Source: Mesorhabditis belari (lineage: Eukaryota > Nematoda > Chromadorea > Rhabditida > Rhabditidae). From it: DNA of 64,000 bases. The stretch's first letter is position 1. Each line of letters starts with the position of its first letter. The notes beneath the pieces are model-generated. The model ran no database searches. It had not been told where the DNA came from and saw only the letters and a list, made by a program, of their open reading frames with translations. The translations under genes were made by a program, and so were the position numbers. Shown here one piece after another: positions 41,825 through 51,960 of this stretch. The DNA lies in assembly GCA_958450365.1 (NCBI GenBank), contig CAUEEP010000735.1, positions 2,168,001-2,232,000 of the forward strand, written 5' to 3'.

Positions 41825-44725
41825 TTAGTTGACGTCTAACAACTCTAACAATTGCTCACCACTTTTTCGAAGCTTGTAACATCGCAAGAAATCGAGAATT
41901 ATTCGTTTAGAATTTTCTCGATACGGTGTATACAAGATAAGCGTGCCGATCGTGTTGGCTAAGCCGTGTTGAGCGACAAAAAAGGTGATGAGTGAGCAGA
42001 ATTCTGGAATTGGTTTAAATTTGATGAAATTTGATAAAAAGTTAAAGTCTAGGCTCTACGGTACTCAAGGATGAAGTTTTCAATCGACAAAACTATAGAA
42101 GAATAAACTATAGAAGCTTTACTAAGCACTTTACTTACTTGTATAACCTGTACTTACTTGTAAATAAACTAAGCACTTTACTTACTTGTATAACCCGTAT
42201 TTTTATAGAAGACAGCTATAAATCCAATATAGTACGGGATTACGATAGTGATCATTGGGATTAGTACCTGAAATCGGTAGTTAAGGTTAATTCTTTGCCA
42301 TTTACTGTATACAGTAAACTTGTAAGTAACTAGATATTTGATCCTTTGATACTATTTGATACTTTGATACTATTTGATACTTTGATACTATTTGATAAAT
42401 AGTTACAACTTGTAAATAAACCTGAATAATCAATGCTTTTAAAAGCTTTCGTTGACTAGCAATGAGTCGCTGTGAGAGGCTTTTCTCTTGCAATTTTAGT
42501 GAGCGAAAACTGTAGATGGCGATAGCTGGAAGAGAGATATTTATTATTCATTATATTGGGTTGTCCAGTTATGAATGCGCGTTTTTACGATTTTGTAAGT
42601 TTCACAAGATATCGAACGCATGTATTTGAGTGTTATATATCATTCGAAAGCTGAAGGTCTCCTCTACATTTTGATATAAAAAGCTTTTGAATTTGTTCAG
42701 CTTTTGGGCAAATTGATTGCACAAAGGGAGAGGTCGTTTTCGAAAAAACCCATTTCAGCTTAGCTATTCCTCAAGTTTTATGGTGTAAAATAACCGCCCA
42801 GAAAAGAAAATAAAAGTAAAGATGCTCTGAAATTGTTATATCTTTAAAAAAGTTGTATTAATATATCTATTGGCCAAACAGCAAACGGTTAACTCAATTT
42901 GAGAGGAGCCAAAACTTGATCCAAAAGCACCCATCCATTTTTTGGCCACCTCTTCTTCTGTGCAGTCAATTTTCCCAAAAGCTGGACAAATTCAAAAGCT
43001 TTTTATATCAAAATGTAGAGGAGATCTTCAGCTTTCGAATAATACTCATATATATCTTTTTCTTGATTTCGGTATCTTGAGAAATTTTAAAAATGGTAAA
43101 AAACGCGCATTCATAACTGGACAACCCAATAGTAGAAAGTTATCGTATATTTAGAGGCTAAATCAATGACTAGACAAACCATTCATGATGACAAAGCTGA
43201 ATCCAAGAAAAACCAAAATATTGATAATCGCTGGTTGAATTGTATTGGGGGGAAAGCCATAAAAACGATCGGATTGAATAAAAAGAATTAATTCGGGATA
43301 ATTCTGAAAAGAAATCAAAGAATATACAAAGAATATACAAAGAATACTAAAAAAAGAGATTCCTACTTGAATATAGTATTGTTTTGTCGTGAAAAGATCT
43401 GGATTCGGCGCAACGAATTTGAATAAAATGATCGTATAAATATATGGAGAAATTTGAGCACAAAAAACAAGAAAATAGCGAACTCTAGGAAATTGTTGAA
43501 AAGTTTAGCAAAAAACGAACTTGTTAGAGAATTTGAAAAAATCGCTGTTCGGCAAAATGAACTCCAAGCGTTGGAAGAATAAAATGATCGTGCAAGATTG
43601 AGTGTGACCGATTAGTGACATGCAAAGAGCCTGTAAAATTTGATACAAATATTTATAGATAGTTTTTTCGTGCTTAAAATTGAGCAGCGGGCAATGCGAG
43701 ACGAGATGCACCCCCTACTTAATACACCGCGAATAATTTCGTCTTCATTAATCCGTAGCGTGACGAACTAAAGCGAAAGCATTTGCCAAGAATGTCTTCA
43801 TTAATCAAGAACGAAAGTCAGAGGTTCGAAGGCGATTAGATACCGCTGTAGTTCTGACCGTAAACGATACCATCTAGCGATCCGGTGGACGATCATCTAT
43901 CAACCACATCTAAGGAAGGCAGCAGGCGCGCAAATTACCCACTCTCAATTCGAGGAGGTAGTGACAACAACTAACGAGACTGCTCCCTCTGGGAACTGCT
44001 CCCAACTAACGAGACTGCTCCCTCAATGAGAGGGCAAGGCTGGTGCCAGCAGTCTGGTGCCAGCAGTCTGGTGCCAGCAGTCTGGTGCCAGCAGTCTGGT
44101 GCCAGCAGTCTGGTGCCAGCAGTCTGGTGCCAGCAGTCTGGTGCCAGCAGTCTGGTGCCAGCAGTCTGGTGCCAGCAACCGCGGTAATTCCAACTCCCAA
44201 AGTGTATGTCATTATTGCTGCGGTTAAAAAGCTCGTAGTTGGATCTGAGCCTTTGGATACGGTTCACCTCTGTGTGATGCTGGATCCTGTGTTAAATCCG
44301 TCGGTTCTCCGGCGAGAGTTACTCTGAATAAATCAGAGTGCTCAAAACAAGCGTTTCGCTTGAATGTTTTTGCATGGAATAATGGAAAAGGACTTCGGTT
44401 CCTTACTGTTGGTTTCGGAATTGGATTAATGATTAAGAGGGACCAACGGGGGCATGCGTACCGCTACGCGAGAGGTGAAATTCATGGACCGTAGCGTGAC
44501 GAACTAAAGCGAAAGCATTTGCCAAGAATGTCTTCATTAATCAAGAACGAAAGTCAGAGGTTCGAAGGCGATTAGATACCGCCGTAGTTCTGACCGTAAA
44601 CGATACCATCTAGCGATCCGGTGGTGGTTTTACCGCCTTGCCGGGGAGCTTCCCGGAAACGAAAGACTTCCGGTTCCGGGGGTAGTATGGTTGCAAAGCT
44701 GAAACTTAAAGGAATTGACGGAATC

Positions 44726-44766
<41 letters not shown>

Positions 44767-47275
44767 GCGGGAAAACTCACCCGACACTGTAAGGATTGAC
44801 AGAGGGAGATCTCTTTCTTGATTCGGTGGTTGGTGGTGCATGGCCGTTCTTAGTTGGTGGAGCGATTTGTCTGGTTTATTCCGATAACGAGCGAGACGCA
44901 CCCCTACTTAATACACCGCGAATAATTTCGTTCGCAGGTGTTCTTAGAGGAATTGGCGGTATCGAGCCGCACGAAAGTGCGCAATAACAGGTCTGTGATG
45001 CCCTTAGATGTTCGGGGCTGCTACACTGGAGTCTGCAACGTGTTCCATGGCCGTAGGGTCACTGTCAAACTGTTGAAAAGATTCCGTGATCGGGATAGGG
45101 AATTGCAATTATTTCCTTTGAACGAGGAATTCCTGGTAAGTGTGAGTCATCTCTCGCTCTTAATACGTCCCTGCGATTTGTACACACCGCCTGCTGCACT
45201 GGCTGCTGCACTTTTACATATTAACAGAAAGTTCAATTATTAGAAAACCAGCGGGCTCACCGCGTTTTCAGTGAGCGTTTTTCGCGTTTTTCACTGGGGA
45301 GGTCCGCGTTTTCACCGCAATCTAAGCCCCGCCTCTTTTTACCAATGCTTGCGCACAGACGGACAGATGGACAGACGAACAGACGAACAGACCAACAGAC
45401 AGACAGACGGACAGACATCTCTTCTGCTTTATATATAGTAGACTAGATGCAGGATCTTTTTCCTAGTTACATTTTTCAGAACAACAAGCTGATTGTGAGC
45501 TGTTTATTGCAACGAAAAAGTGGTGTGTATGAAATAATGATATCCAGATAGCTTTTACTTTTCCCTTGTTTAATTAAACTTAAAGATTGACACTCGACAA
45601 CAATTATTCATCAGAACTCTTAAATTTCGGTAATTGAACCAATAAAAAACGAATATAAACAAAAGAAACAATACCACTAACAAAAGGAGAAAAACTTGTG
45701 ATTAATGACTTAAAAGATTGATAAAAACAGAATGTTCAAAGCATTCTGGATCTTTTAAAAAGCGATTTTTACGTTATTTTGTTCATTTTTACGGTTTGTT
45801 CACGCATTAGCTATCTAATTTTTACGACAAATTACCCGGTCGTTTGTATGCAAATTGTAGATTGCAAATCGCAAATCACAAATCGCTAATCGCAAATTGC
45901 AAATCGCAAATCCCAAATCGCTTTCAATCCTTTTAAACACAAACCCCTTGCAAATCCGTGGGCACATCAAAATAATTGAAATAGCCCATCGGGATTCCGC
46001 CGAATACAGGAAAGATCAGAAATGGGAGAACAGCATCGGCCATTAAATGATCACAAATTGTGGTGACTATCTGAAATTTGAGGTGAATTTAAAGGATTTA
46101 TCGTCAAAATAGCTGAAAATAGCTGAAAATTATCGAAATTATGGCTTTATTTATCTAAATTTAGCTTTATTTATCTAAATTATGGCTTTATTTTACCGAA
46201 ATTTAGCTTTATTTATCCAAATTTAGCTTTATTTATCCAAATTTAGCTTTATTTATCTCAATTTTGGTTTATTTATCTAAATTTAGCTTTATTTATCTAA
46301 ATTTAACTTTATTTATCTAAATTTAGCTTTATTTATCTAAATTTAGCTTTATTTATCTAAATTTAGGGAGTGGGACAATGCGATCTTTTGCACCTGGACA
46401 TTGCACTTTCCGCACCTTGCCATTAGCGCACCTTTTCGCTGTTTAAGGGCTCCAAAGTATTAACCATATTCCAAAGTTGTTTTCAGGAATTTTAGGGAGC
46501 ATCGAAATTGACATATCAGAGCTTGTGGAAACAAACGGACGGAGTTATACAAAGAGAAAAGTCGACAATTTTCTGTAATTTGATCTAGCCGTTTTGTCTT
46601 TCAAAGACAAAACGTTTTGTCGTTTTGTCTGGTTCCACACGCTCTGTTATGTCAAAATTTCGATTCTACGCCCTAAAATTACCTAGAAAAACAACTTTTG
46701 GAACAGAAATTGGTTAATATTAGCATTTTGAGCTTTTTTAAAACGCGAAAAGGTGGCTAATGGGCAAAGGAAAGTGCGCAAATGTCCGGGTGCGCAAAAA
46801 AAAGGTCGCATTTGTCCCACTCCCAAATTTGGCTTTATTTCTCTTTAATACCTGCAAAAATATTAATCCATGTGAATATTCTTTCATCGCTTTCGGTGAA
46901 TAACGAAAGACAATGTAGATTCCAAAAATGTTTACAGTAAAGCCGAAAACTAAACGAAAAGTAGAGCGTACTTTGAGCTCAACCTTTGACTGTGCGTACT
47001 GTAAACGCACACCTTCTAACACATTAAATTCATTTTCTAAGGTACTGCAAGAGAAATGAAGAATCCAAAAACGGTAAACGCATGGTTTCTGGTGCACTGA
47101 TTCTTTAGATTTCCTTTCTTTCTTTTCTTTTGCCATTCTCTTGAGAAAAATGAAGAATTCAATGCGTCAGAAAGGGTGTTTTTAGAGCACAAAGTACACT
47201 CAAAAACCCACTTGAAAATATTTTAAAAGAATTAAATTCCGATTGAATATCCTCAAAACGCAAAAAGTTTTCCAT
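41825..47275 (-). CDS. Srh/Str-type chemoreceptor, complete, 9 exons (331 aa)
   Basis: Exons in coding order: 47275-47212, 46949-46852, 46070-45945, 43630-43521, 43484-43367, 43303-43180, 42525-42422, 42267-42195, 42003-41825. Phases fit throughout: 996 nt, 331 aa, the usual size for nematode serpentine receptors. Landmarks are MENFLRFED at the start, helix 1 [16 protein letters not shown], helix 2 region [12 protein letters not shown] with [12 protein letters not shown], helix 3 [15 protein letters not shown], helix 4 [16 protein letters not shown], helix 6 [14 protein letters not shown] and helix 7 [13 protein letters not shown] followed by TPYREN. A plasma-membrane chemosensory receptor is inferred from the family. 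It is closely related to the gene at 58,220-62,296. Introns carry a MITE (42,556-43,129), rearranged 18S rDNA (43,690-45,191), a foldback (46,366-46,824) and an array. The PAT element lies about 460 bp upstream. Confidence 0.88.
42295..42405. repeat. Short TTTGATACTATTTGATACTT array
   Basis: About five copies of ACTATTTGAT/ACTTTGAT between two exons of the chemoreceptor gene. Confidence 0.7.
42556..43129. mobile_element. 574-bp MITE in chemoreceptor intron
   Basis: The ends are TTGGGTTGTCCAGTTATGAA and its inverse (ending CTGGACAACCCAA), flanked by TA (42,554-42,555 and 43,130-43,131). Large inner arms also pair (CTCCTCTACATTTTGATATA). TTGGGTTG ends as in the elements at 3,751 and 4,926, with a different interior. 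Confidence 0.88.
43690..45191 (+). pseudogene. Rearranged 18S rRNA pseudogene
   Basis: The main piece (about 44,164-45,191) runs from the conserved GTGCCAGC...CCGCGGTAATTCC site through GGAATTGACGGAAT to TTGTACACACCGCC, with small deletions (for example GGGCTGCTACACTGG). Upstream are out-of-order pieces. First, 43,696-43,741 is a second copy of the 3' region also found at 44,890-44,931. Next, 43,752-43,903 duplicates 44,491-44,623. Then 43,904-44,035 comes from the 5' domain (AAGGAAGGCAGCAGGCGCGC). Last, a 14-bp array occupies 44,041-44,170. No adjoining 5.8S or 28S was recognised. It lies in antisense within a chemoreceptor intron. Confidence 0.9.
44041..44170. repeat. 14-bp array made from an 18S rRNA core motif
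   Basis: About nine copies of GTGCCAGCAGTCTG, which is the universally conserved 18S TCTGGTGCCAGCAG stretch tandemly multiplied, joined to the following GTGCCAGCAACCGCGGTAAT. The array grew from the rDNA fragment itself. Confidence 0.9.
45192..45940. other. rDNA-to-exon spacer with GACAGAC stretch
   Basis: No gene seen. At 45,352-45,415 there is an imperfect CAGACGGA/CAGACAGA array, followed by a TTTATATATAGTAGAC tail near 45,430. Bases 45,845-45,920 hold AAATCGCAAATC repeats. The CAGACGGAC motif is shared with the large satellite at 62,515. Confidence 0.5.
46135..46365. repeat. 20-bp AAATTTAGCTTTATTTATCT array
   Basis: About 11 units in the intron after the helix-1 exon of the chemoreceptor. 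It abuts the foldback at 46,366; the motif resumes as AAATTTGGCTTTATTTCTC after 46,824, so the foldback inserted into the array. Confidence 0.88.
46366..46824. mobile_element. 459-bp foldback inserted in the AAATTTAGC array
   Basis: Ends GGGAGTGGGACAATGCGATC and, inverted, GTCGCATTTGTCCCACTCCC. The inner arms share AATTTTAGGG/CCCTAAAATT with flanking GTCAAAATTTCGAT. AAATTT lies directly outside both ends, either a target duplication of about 6 bp or the array motif. No coding capacity. Confidence 0.78.
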
Positions 47276-47846
47276 ATCGTTTAAAAATTGTTTTTAAATG
47301 CGCCATAAAATTCAAATTTCATTCAAATTTCATTCAAATCTCCTGAAAATACAATTTTTAGATGAACAGGTGCTTTTTTTTAACAGAATTTTAGAGGAAA
47401 ATTGAACAATTTAGGGGTTTTTTTGCTTTTCTCAAATCTTGCTCACTTCTGAGAATTGCCAAAATGAGATTGTGTAGCGAAGAAATTCGATCAAATACGT
47501 GAATTGGTGATTTTTGGAAGAAATTTCTGTGTGAAATAATGATTAATGGTTAAATTGGTTTTCAAATAGTCAAATTTATTAATGATAGGGAAGAAATAAA
47601 AAAAGGAAATGCAATATGATGTAGGTCTATGATGTGGTGTAAAGAAAGGCCTGAAAATGTACGTTCAGAAACTGTTTTCAAAAACCGCTAATCGGCAAAA
47701 CGCACAAAGTTAAAGCCTTTTGAATTTCGAAAAAAATATGATTTTATGCTCTTTCAGGATGCACCATTTTTGTTCTGTAGCAAAATGTATTCAACTGGAG
47801 TGTTTGGATTATAGGGTGGATGAACTACCGTAGGCTTGGGAAAGGG

Positions 47847-47882
47847 TATAAAAGGAGAAAATTTAGCAAAAATTTTCATTCT
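47847..47882 (+). promoter_or_regulatory. TATA box and initiator of the PAT left repeat
   Basis: TATAAAAG at 47,847-47,854 is followed about 30 bp downstream by TTCATTCTGG (initiator-like TCATTCT). The same pair is present in A2 (TATAAAAG at 50,886-50,893). The spacing fits an RNA polymerase II core promoter; activity is inferred. Confidence 0.6.
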
Positions 47883-48101
47883 GGTTCAATCGTTAGCAGA
47901 GTTTTTAGTTTAGTAGTTTTAGTTTTTAGTTTAGTAGAGTTTAGTTATATCATTAAATTATTTATGTTGTTTATTTTAATTTAGCATGAAGTTATTTCAA
48001 GTTTAGTCTAAGTTTTGAGCGAGATTACAAAAATTTTGTGTTTTCTTTTATAACAGTTTTCTTTCGCTGCTGTATTTCTTTATTTAGGTTCGATCATTGC
48101 A

Positions 48102-48731
48102 ATGGGTGATGAGAAGGAGAAAACGGAACTGGAGAGATTGGAGGAACATCTGCTCGAGAAGTTGACTGCCAAGATGAAGACAAAGCCTAGTATCCCGACG
48201 TTGACCAAGAAACCGTTCGCGATCCAACTGGAATTCAACACGAACGTGCTCCAGCAGATTGAGGAGGGAACGGAGGAGAGTCTCACCAACGCCAAGAAGT
48301 TGATCAACGAACGTAACGCTCTCCTGATCGCTGCCGACTCTAATCCGAAAGCCTTCGAGATTGCGGAGACGGCTCAAAGGATGAAAATACTTTCGGAAGC
48401 CAGCGGAGATTCATCCCTAGGTAGCCTCTTGCTTGCAACGCAGCTAATGAAAGACGAACCACCGATGAAACGGAAGTATGAGAGGCAGCCCTTTCACCAA
48501 CGGGGCGGAGCCGCTGGCTATGCTCCGTCCCGCTTTCAACAAGGCCCTTCGAACGCCGATGTGCTCCGCGCGATCGACGAGCTCAGAGGTCAAAGCCGCT
48601 CCGCCGATAGATTTGGGTATGGCGCTGCGGGATTTCAAGGAGCGCCGAAACGTATTCAATGCTACAACTGTTTTCAATACGGTCACACACGTGTCAATTG
48701 TCGTCAAGGAGGTTCAGGACCAAGAAACTAG
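48102..48731 (+). CDS. PAT element Gag-like protein with zinc knuckle
   Basis: 209 aa, intact. The first ATG after the left repeat (CAATGGGTGATGAG) sets the start. A charged helical N-terminus (ELERLEEHLLEKL) is followed by an Arg/Gly/Gln-rich tail. A CCHC zinc knuckle (CYNCFQYGHTRVNC) near residues 187-200 would bind the element's RNA. It overlaps the start of the next frame, which is +1 relative to it. Confidence 0.88.
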   Translation: MGDEKEKTELERLEEHLLEKLTAKMKTKPSIPTLTKKPFAIQLEFNTNVLQQIEEGTEESLTNAKKLINERNALLIAADSNPKAFEIAETAQRMKILSEASGDSSLGSLLLATQLMKDEPPMKRKYERQPFHQRGGAAGYAPSRFQQGPSNADVLRAIDELRGQSRSADRFGYGAAGFQGAPKRIQCYNCFQYGHTRVNCRQGGSGPRN

Positions 48732-50662
48732 TGAGTTAATTCAGGAGCGTTTTTCTAAGGCTGTAGAGTATTGGGCATCTCTAGGAGCCTCCCCCTTTTG
48801 GTGTAGCGTCATTAAGTCCGGGTATTTTATTCAGTTCTCTAGTCCATTAGTCCGTAAGCCTTGGGAAAATAACCGTCCAACAGCTTTTGAACATAAGGAG
48901 TTTGTGAGTAAGGAGGTTCATTCCCTTCTGTCTCGCAGAGCTGTGTTAAAAGTAAAAAGGGACACTTTGAGTTGGGTATCACCTCTCATGGTGGTAGCCA
49001 ATGATAGAAAGCTTAGGCTAATTTTGGATCTCTCGTACCTTAACACGTTTTTGCCTGGTACAAAATTTCGGTTGGAGGATTTATCCTCCGTGATCGATGT
49101 TTTACCATTTCAAGGGTATATGTTTAAGTTTGATTTTAAAAACGGCTATCACCATGTTAAAATTCACCCAGAAAGTCAACCGTTTTTGGGATTTACATGG
49201 CTAGGAGAGTATTACATGTTTACAGTCTTACCATTTGGCCTCTCGCCGGCACCATGGGTATTTACAAAATTATTCCGTCCTCTAGTGGCTTCGTTGAGAA
49301 AGCAAGCAGTGAATATTTGTTTATATCTAGACGATGGTCTAGTCTTCGCTGAGAGTCGGCAAGAAATTTTACGAATGAAAGAGGCAGTGTTGACTGCATT
49401 GGAAAGGTGCGGAATCACCTTAGCACTTGACAAGTGCGAGTTGGAACCAGTCCAAGCGTTGGATTTTCTAGGGACCAGAGTGGATCTGGCAGATGGATCA
49501 GTATCCATATCGCAAAGGCGAATAGACAAGACTAAGGCGGAGGTAAAAAAGGTTACTAGAAGGCCATAACACTTTACTAAGTCGTAGACGTTTTCTCGGT
49601 CATGTGGTTTCTATGTATCTTGTTGTTCCAGACGCTGTGCGATCAACGAGGTCCACTTCGCAGATGGTGGCAATGCTAGAAGAATCCAGAGCAGGTGTTC
49701 ACAAGAAGATTGCGGCGTCACCTCAAGAGATAGAAGAATGGGAAGCATGGGCTCGTCGCCTTAATCAACCAATGAAGCGATCACTTTACGCCAGAGAGTT
49801 CACCGGTGAGTGGAATTTATTTACCGATGCATCAGCGGTTGCACTGGGTGCCGTTTTTAATTCTCCCCTGGGACCCCTAAAAGCAGCGCGGAATTTATCA
49901 CTTGAGGAACAGGCGGAATCAAGCACTAAGCGGGAGTTGCGCGGAATTCTTTTTGGCATAGAATCATTTAGAAAGCAATTTCCCATCGGGCAAAGCATAA
50001 AAGCTTTTTGCGATAACCAAGGCGCGGTTAGTATTGTCAATAAAGGTAGTATGAAAAAGGATTTGCAAGCACTAAGTCTAGAAATTTTACGCTTGGCAAA
50101 CGAGAGTGTAGTTGAGCTCATCGCTTACTGGATCCCCAGAGGGTTAAATGAAGAAGCTGACGGCATGAGTAGAGAAATTGACCTAGATGATTGGGGTATA
50201 AGAAGAGAGGTGGCTAACATAGTGCAAAATAGATTTGGAGGGATAGACATAGATTTGTTTGCGAACGACTATAATGCCCAATGTGATGTATTTATTTCTA
50301 GATTCCCGAACGCTCAAGCAGTTGGTGAGAACGCATTTGCTTGCATCAGTCAATGGAACCCGGCCAATCGAGTTTGGTGCGTCCCGCCGCCAAGTCGCCT
50401 CTGCAAGGCTCTCAGGTTAGCAAAATTTATGAAGTCCAGGGGAATCTTAGGTATGCCTAAATGGACATCCCACCCAATATGGCCTCTGCTGATTGATTAT
50501 AAAGGAGATTGGAAAGATTTTATAGAAGACTACCTGGAGTTCGGGGTGGGAGCAAAAATTTTAATTCCGTCCCGAACGGGCAATAGCACTTTTGATTCGG
50601 AATTCTTGAAATTTCCTTTCCTATTTCTCAAGTTTAATTTTATGTCCCAGCGGGCTTTATAA
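48478..50662 (+). pseudogene. PAT reverse transcriptase-RNase H, one frameshift
   Basis: The first part (to 49,569) contains the RT domain: VSPLMVVANDRKLRLILDLS, FKFDFKNGYHHVKIHP, LPFGLSPAPWVFTK and the active-site YLDDG. The RNase H part continues in another frame from about 49,560 to 50,662, with FTDAS, KRELRGILFGIE, CDNQGA and EADGMSREI carrying the acidic residues. The last 150 residues (DLFANDYNAQCDVF, PPPSRLCKA, HPIWPLL) match the region after RNase H in DIRS-like elements. The only break is a single-base frame change near 49,565. The real RT start is probably near 48,700, through a +1 shift or re-initiation after gag. Confidence 0.88.
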
Positions 50663-50885
50663 TTCTGCTCATTCGATAAACCATCACCCTGAAATTTCGG
50701 AGTATAAAATACTATTTTGTGCTATGAGCGTAGAAATAGCGTAATGAAATGAAGTTTTCGAAGCGAAGCACAAAATATGATTTTATGCTCTTTCAGGATG
50801 CACCATTTTTGTTCTGTAGCAAAAAGTATTCAACTGGAGTGTTTGGATTATAGGGTGGATGAACTACCGTAGGCTTGGGAAAGGG

Positions 50886-50925
50886 TATAAAAGGAGAAAA
50901 TTTAGCAAAAATTTTCATTCTGGTT
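50886..50925 (+). promoter_or_regulatory. Internal TATA/initiator copy before the recombinase gene
   Basis: A2 repeats the TATAAAAG and TTCATTCTGG of the left end, about 120 bp upstream of the recombinase frame. The split-repeat layout therefore places a second copy of the element's putative promoter directly before its recombinase gene. Confidence 0.55.
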
Positions 50926-51003
50926 CAATCGTTAGCAGAGTTTTTAGTTTAGTATAAGACCCACCCACCCAATCCCTTTGATCATGTCGTTAAATTATTT
51001 ATA

Positions 51004-51960
51004 TTGTTTATTTTAGAGGAGCTGTGTTTGGAGAAGTGGAAGCCCGTCCTGGATGTGATCGCTTCGTCAAAGATGCCCACTTACCTACTGGATCAAGTGT
51101 CGCTCGTTGCCTCCAACGAATTGGCCTCCTCAACGATGAAGATGTACGCAAAAGCCGAAATAGCACGACGGGGATTTGCCGAAGAGGTGAAGCTGGATCC
51201 ACAAGCTGCCTCATCTTTGCTGATCTATCTTCTGCACAAATCGGGATCTGTGGGGCCAGCGAGTATCATCTTAAACATCGCCGCCTTCAAGTTTTTCAAT
51301 GGAGAGCCGGACGTGAATCACGCGCGCCTCTTGTCGTCAATCACAAAAGCTTCGACTCGTTTATCTCCTCCGACCTCACATCACAAACCAATTGGATGGC
51401 ACGAAATGGAGAAGATCATCCGTCATGGCCTCGACTCGGACAGCAATCAAGAACTGAAGTCGGTGGTGATGGCGTTGCTGATGTTTACCGCCCTTCTTCG
51501 CATATCAGAGGTAGCCGCCTTGCAATGGAAGGATATCTCAGAGGAGCCACAACAAATCTGGAAAGTGAAGGTGAAACGAGCCAAGAACGATCAAAAGGGC
51601 GAGGGACGTTTCACGTACATCTCATTCAACGGAAGTCAAAAAGCTCAGGCACTTTGGAATAGATGGATCAGTTTCAAGAGAGCGGCTGACGAGTTTATCT
51701 TCCCGGGACACAAAGGAATGCCAATCAGTGCAAAGTCAGCCGCCAAGGCAATCACCAATCTCTTCAAGAAGCTCGACCTTCGTGGGCTCACATCACACTC
51801 GCTTCGGGCTGGGGGTACAACACTGGAAGCAGCACGCGGAGTCGAATTGGAGGCCCTGCGAAGAAGAGGACGCTGGAAGTCGATGATGGGCATGGAGCCA
51901 TATGTGAAGGATTCGCTGGGAGCGCAAGGAGGAACGACACGTCTTCCAAATCCGATTTAA
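51004..51960 (+). CDS. PAT tyrosine recombinase
   Basis: Open over 318 codons; the true Met may be internal or the first ATG at 51,004. The catalytic set is visible: LLRISEVAALQW (first Arg), SHSLRAGG (His-x-x-Arg) and PYVKDS (nucleophile Tyr) near the C-terminus, plus RGRW just before it. It would cut and rejoin the element's circular intermediate during integration. The frame is intact, unlike the RT frame. Repeat B2 begins about 120 bp after the stop. Confidence 0.9.
   Translation: MFILEELCLEKWKPVLDVIASSKMPTYLLDQVSLVASNELASSTMKMYAKAEIARRGFAEEVKLDPQAASSLLIYLLHKSGSVGPASIILNIAAFKFFNGEPDVNHARLLSSITKASTRLSPPTSHHKPIGWHEMEKIIRHGLDSDSNQELKSVVMALLMFTALLRISEVAALQWKDISEEPQQIWKVKVKRAKNDQKGEGRFTYISFNGSQKAQALWNRWISFKRAADEFIFPGHKGMPISAKSAAKAITNLFKKLDLRGLTSHSLRAGGTTLEAARGVELEALRRRGRWKSMMGMEPYVKDSLGAQGGTTRLPNPI

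Noticed and set aside
43690..45191. Functional 18S rRNA gene
   Set aside because: Lacks the true 5' and 3' ends, has duplicated and reordered segments, small deletions, a 14-bp array, and no ITS or 28S nearby.
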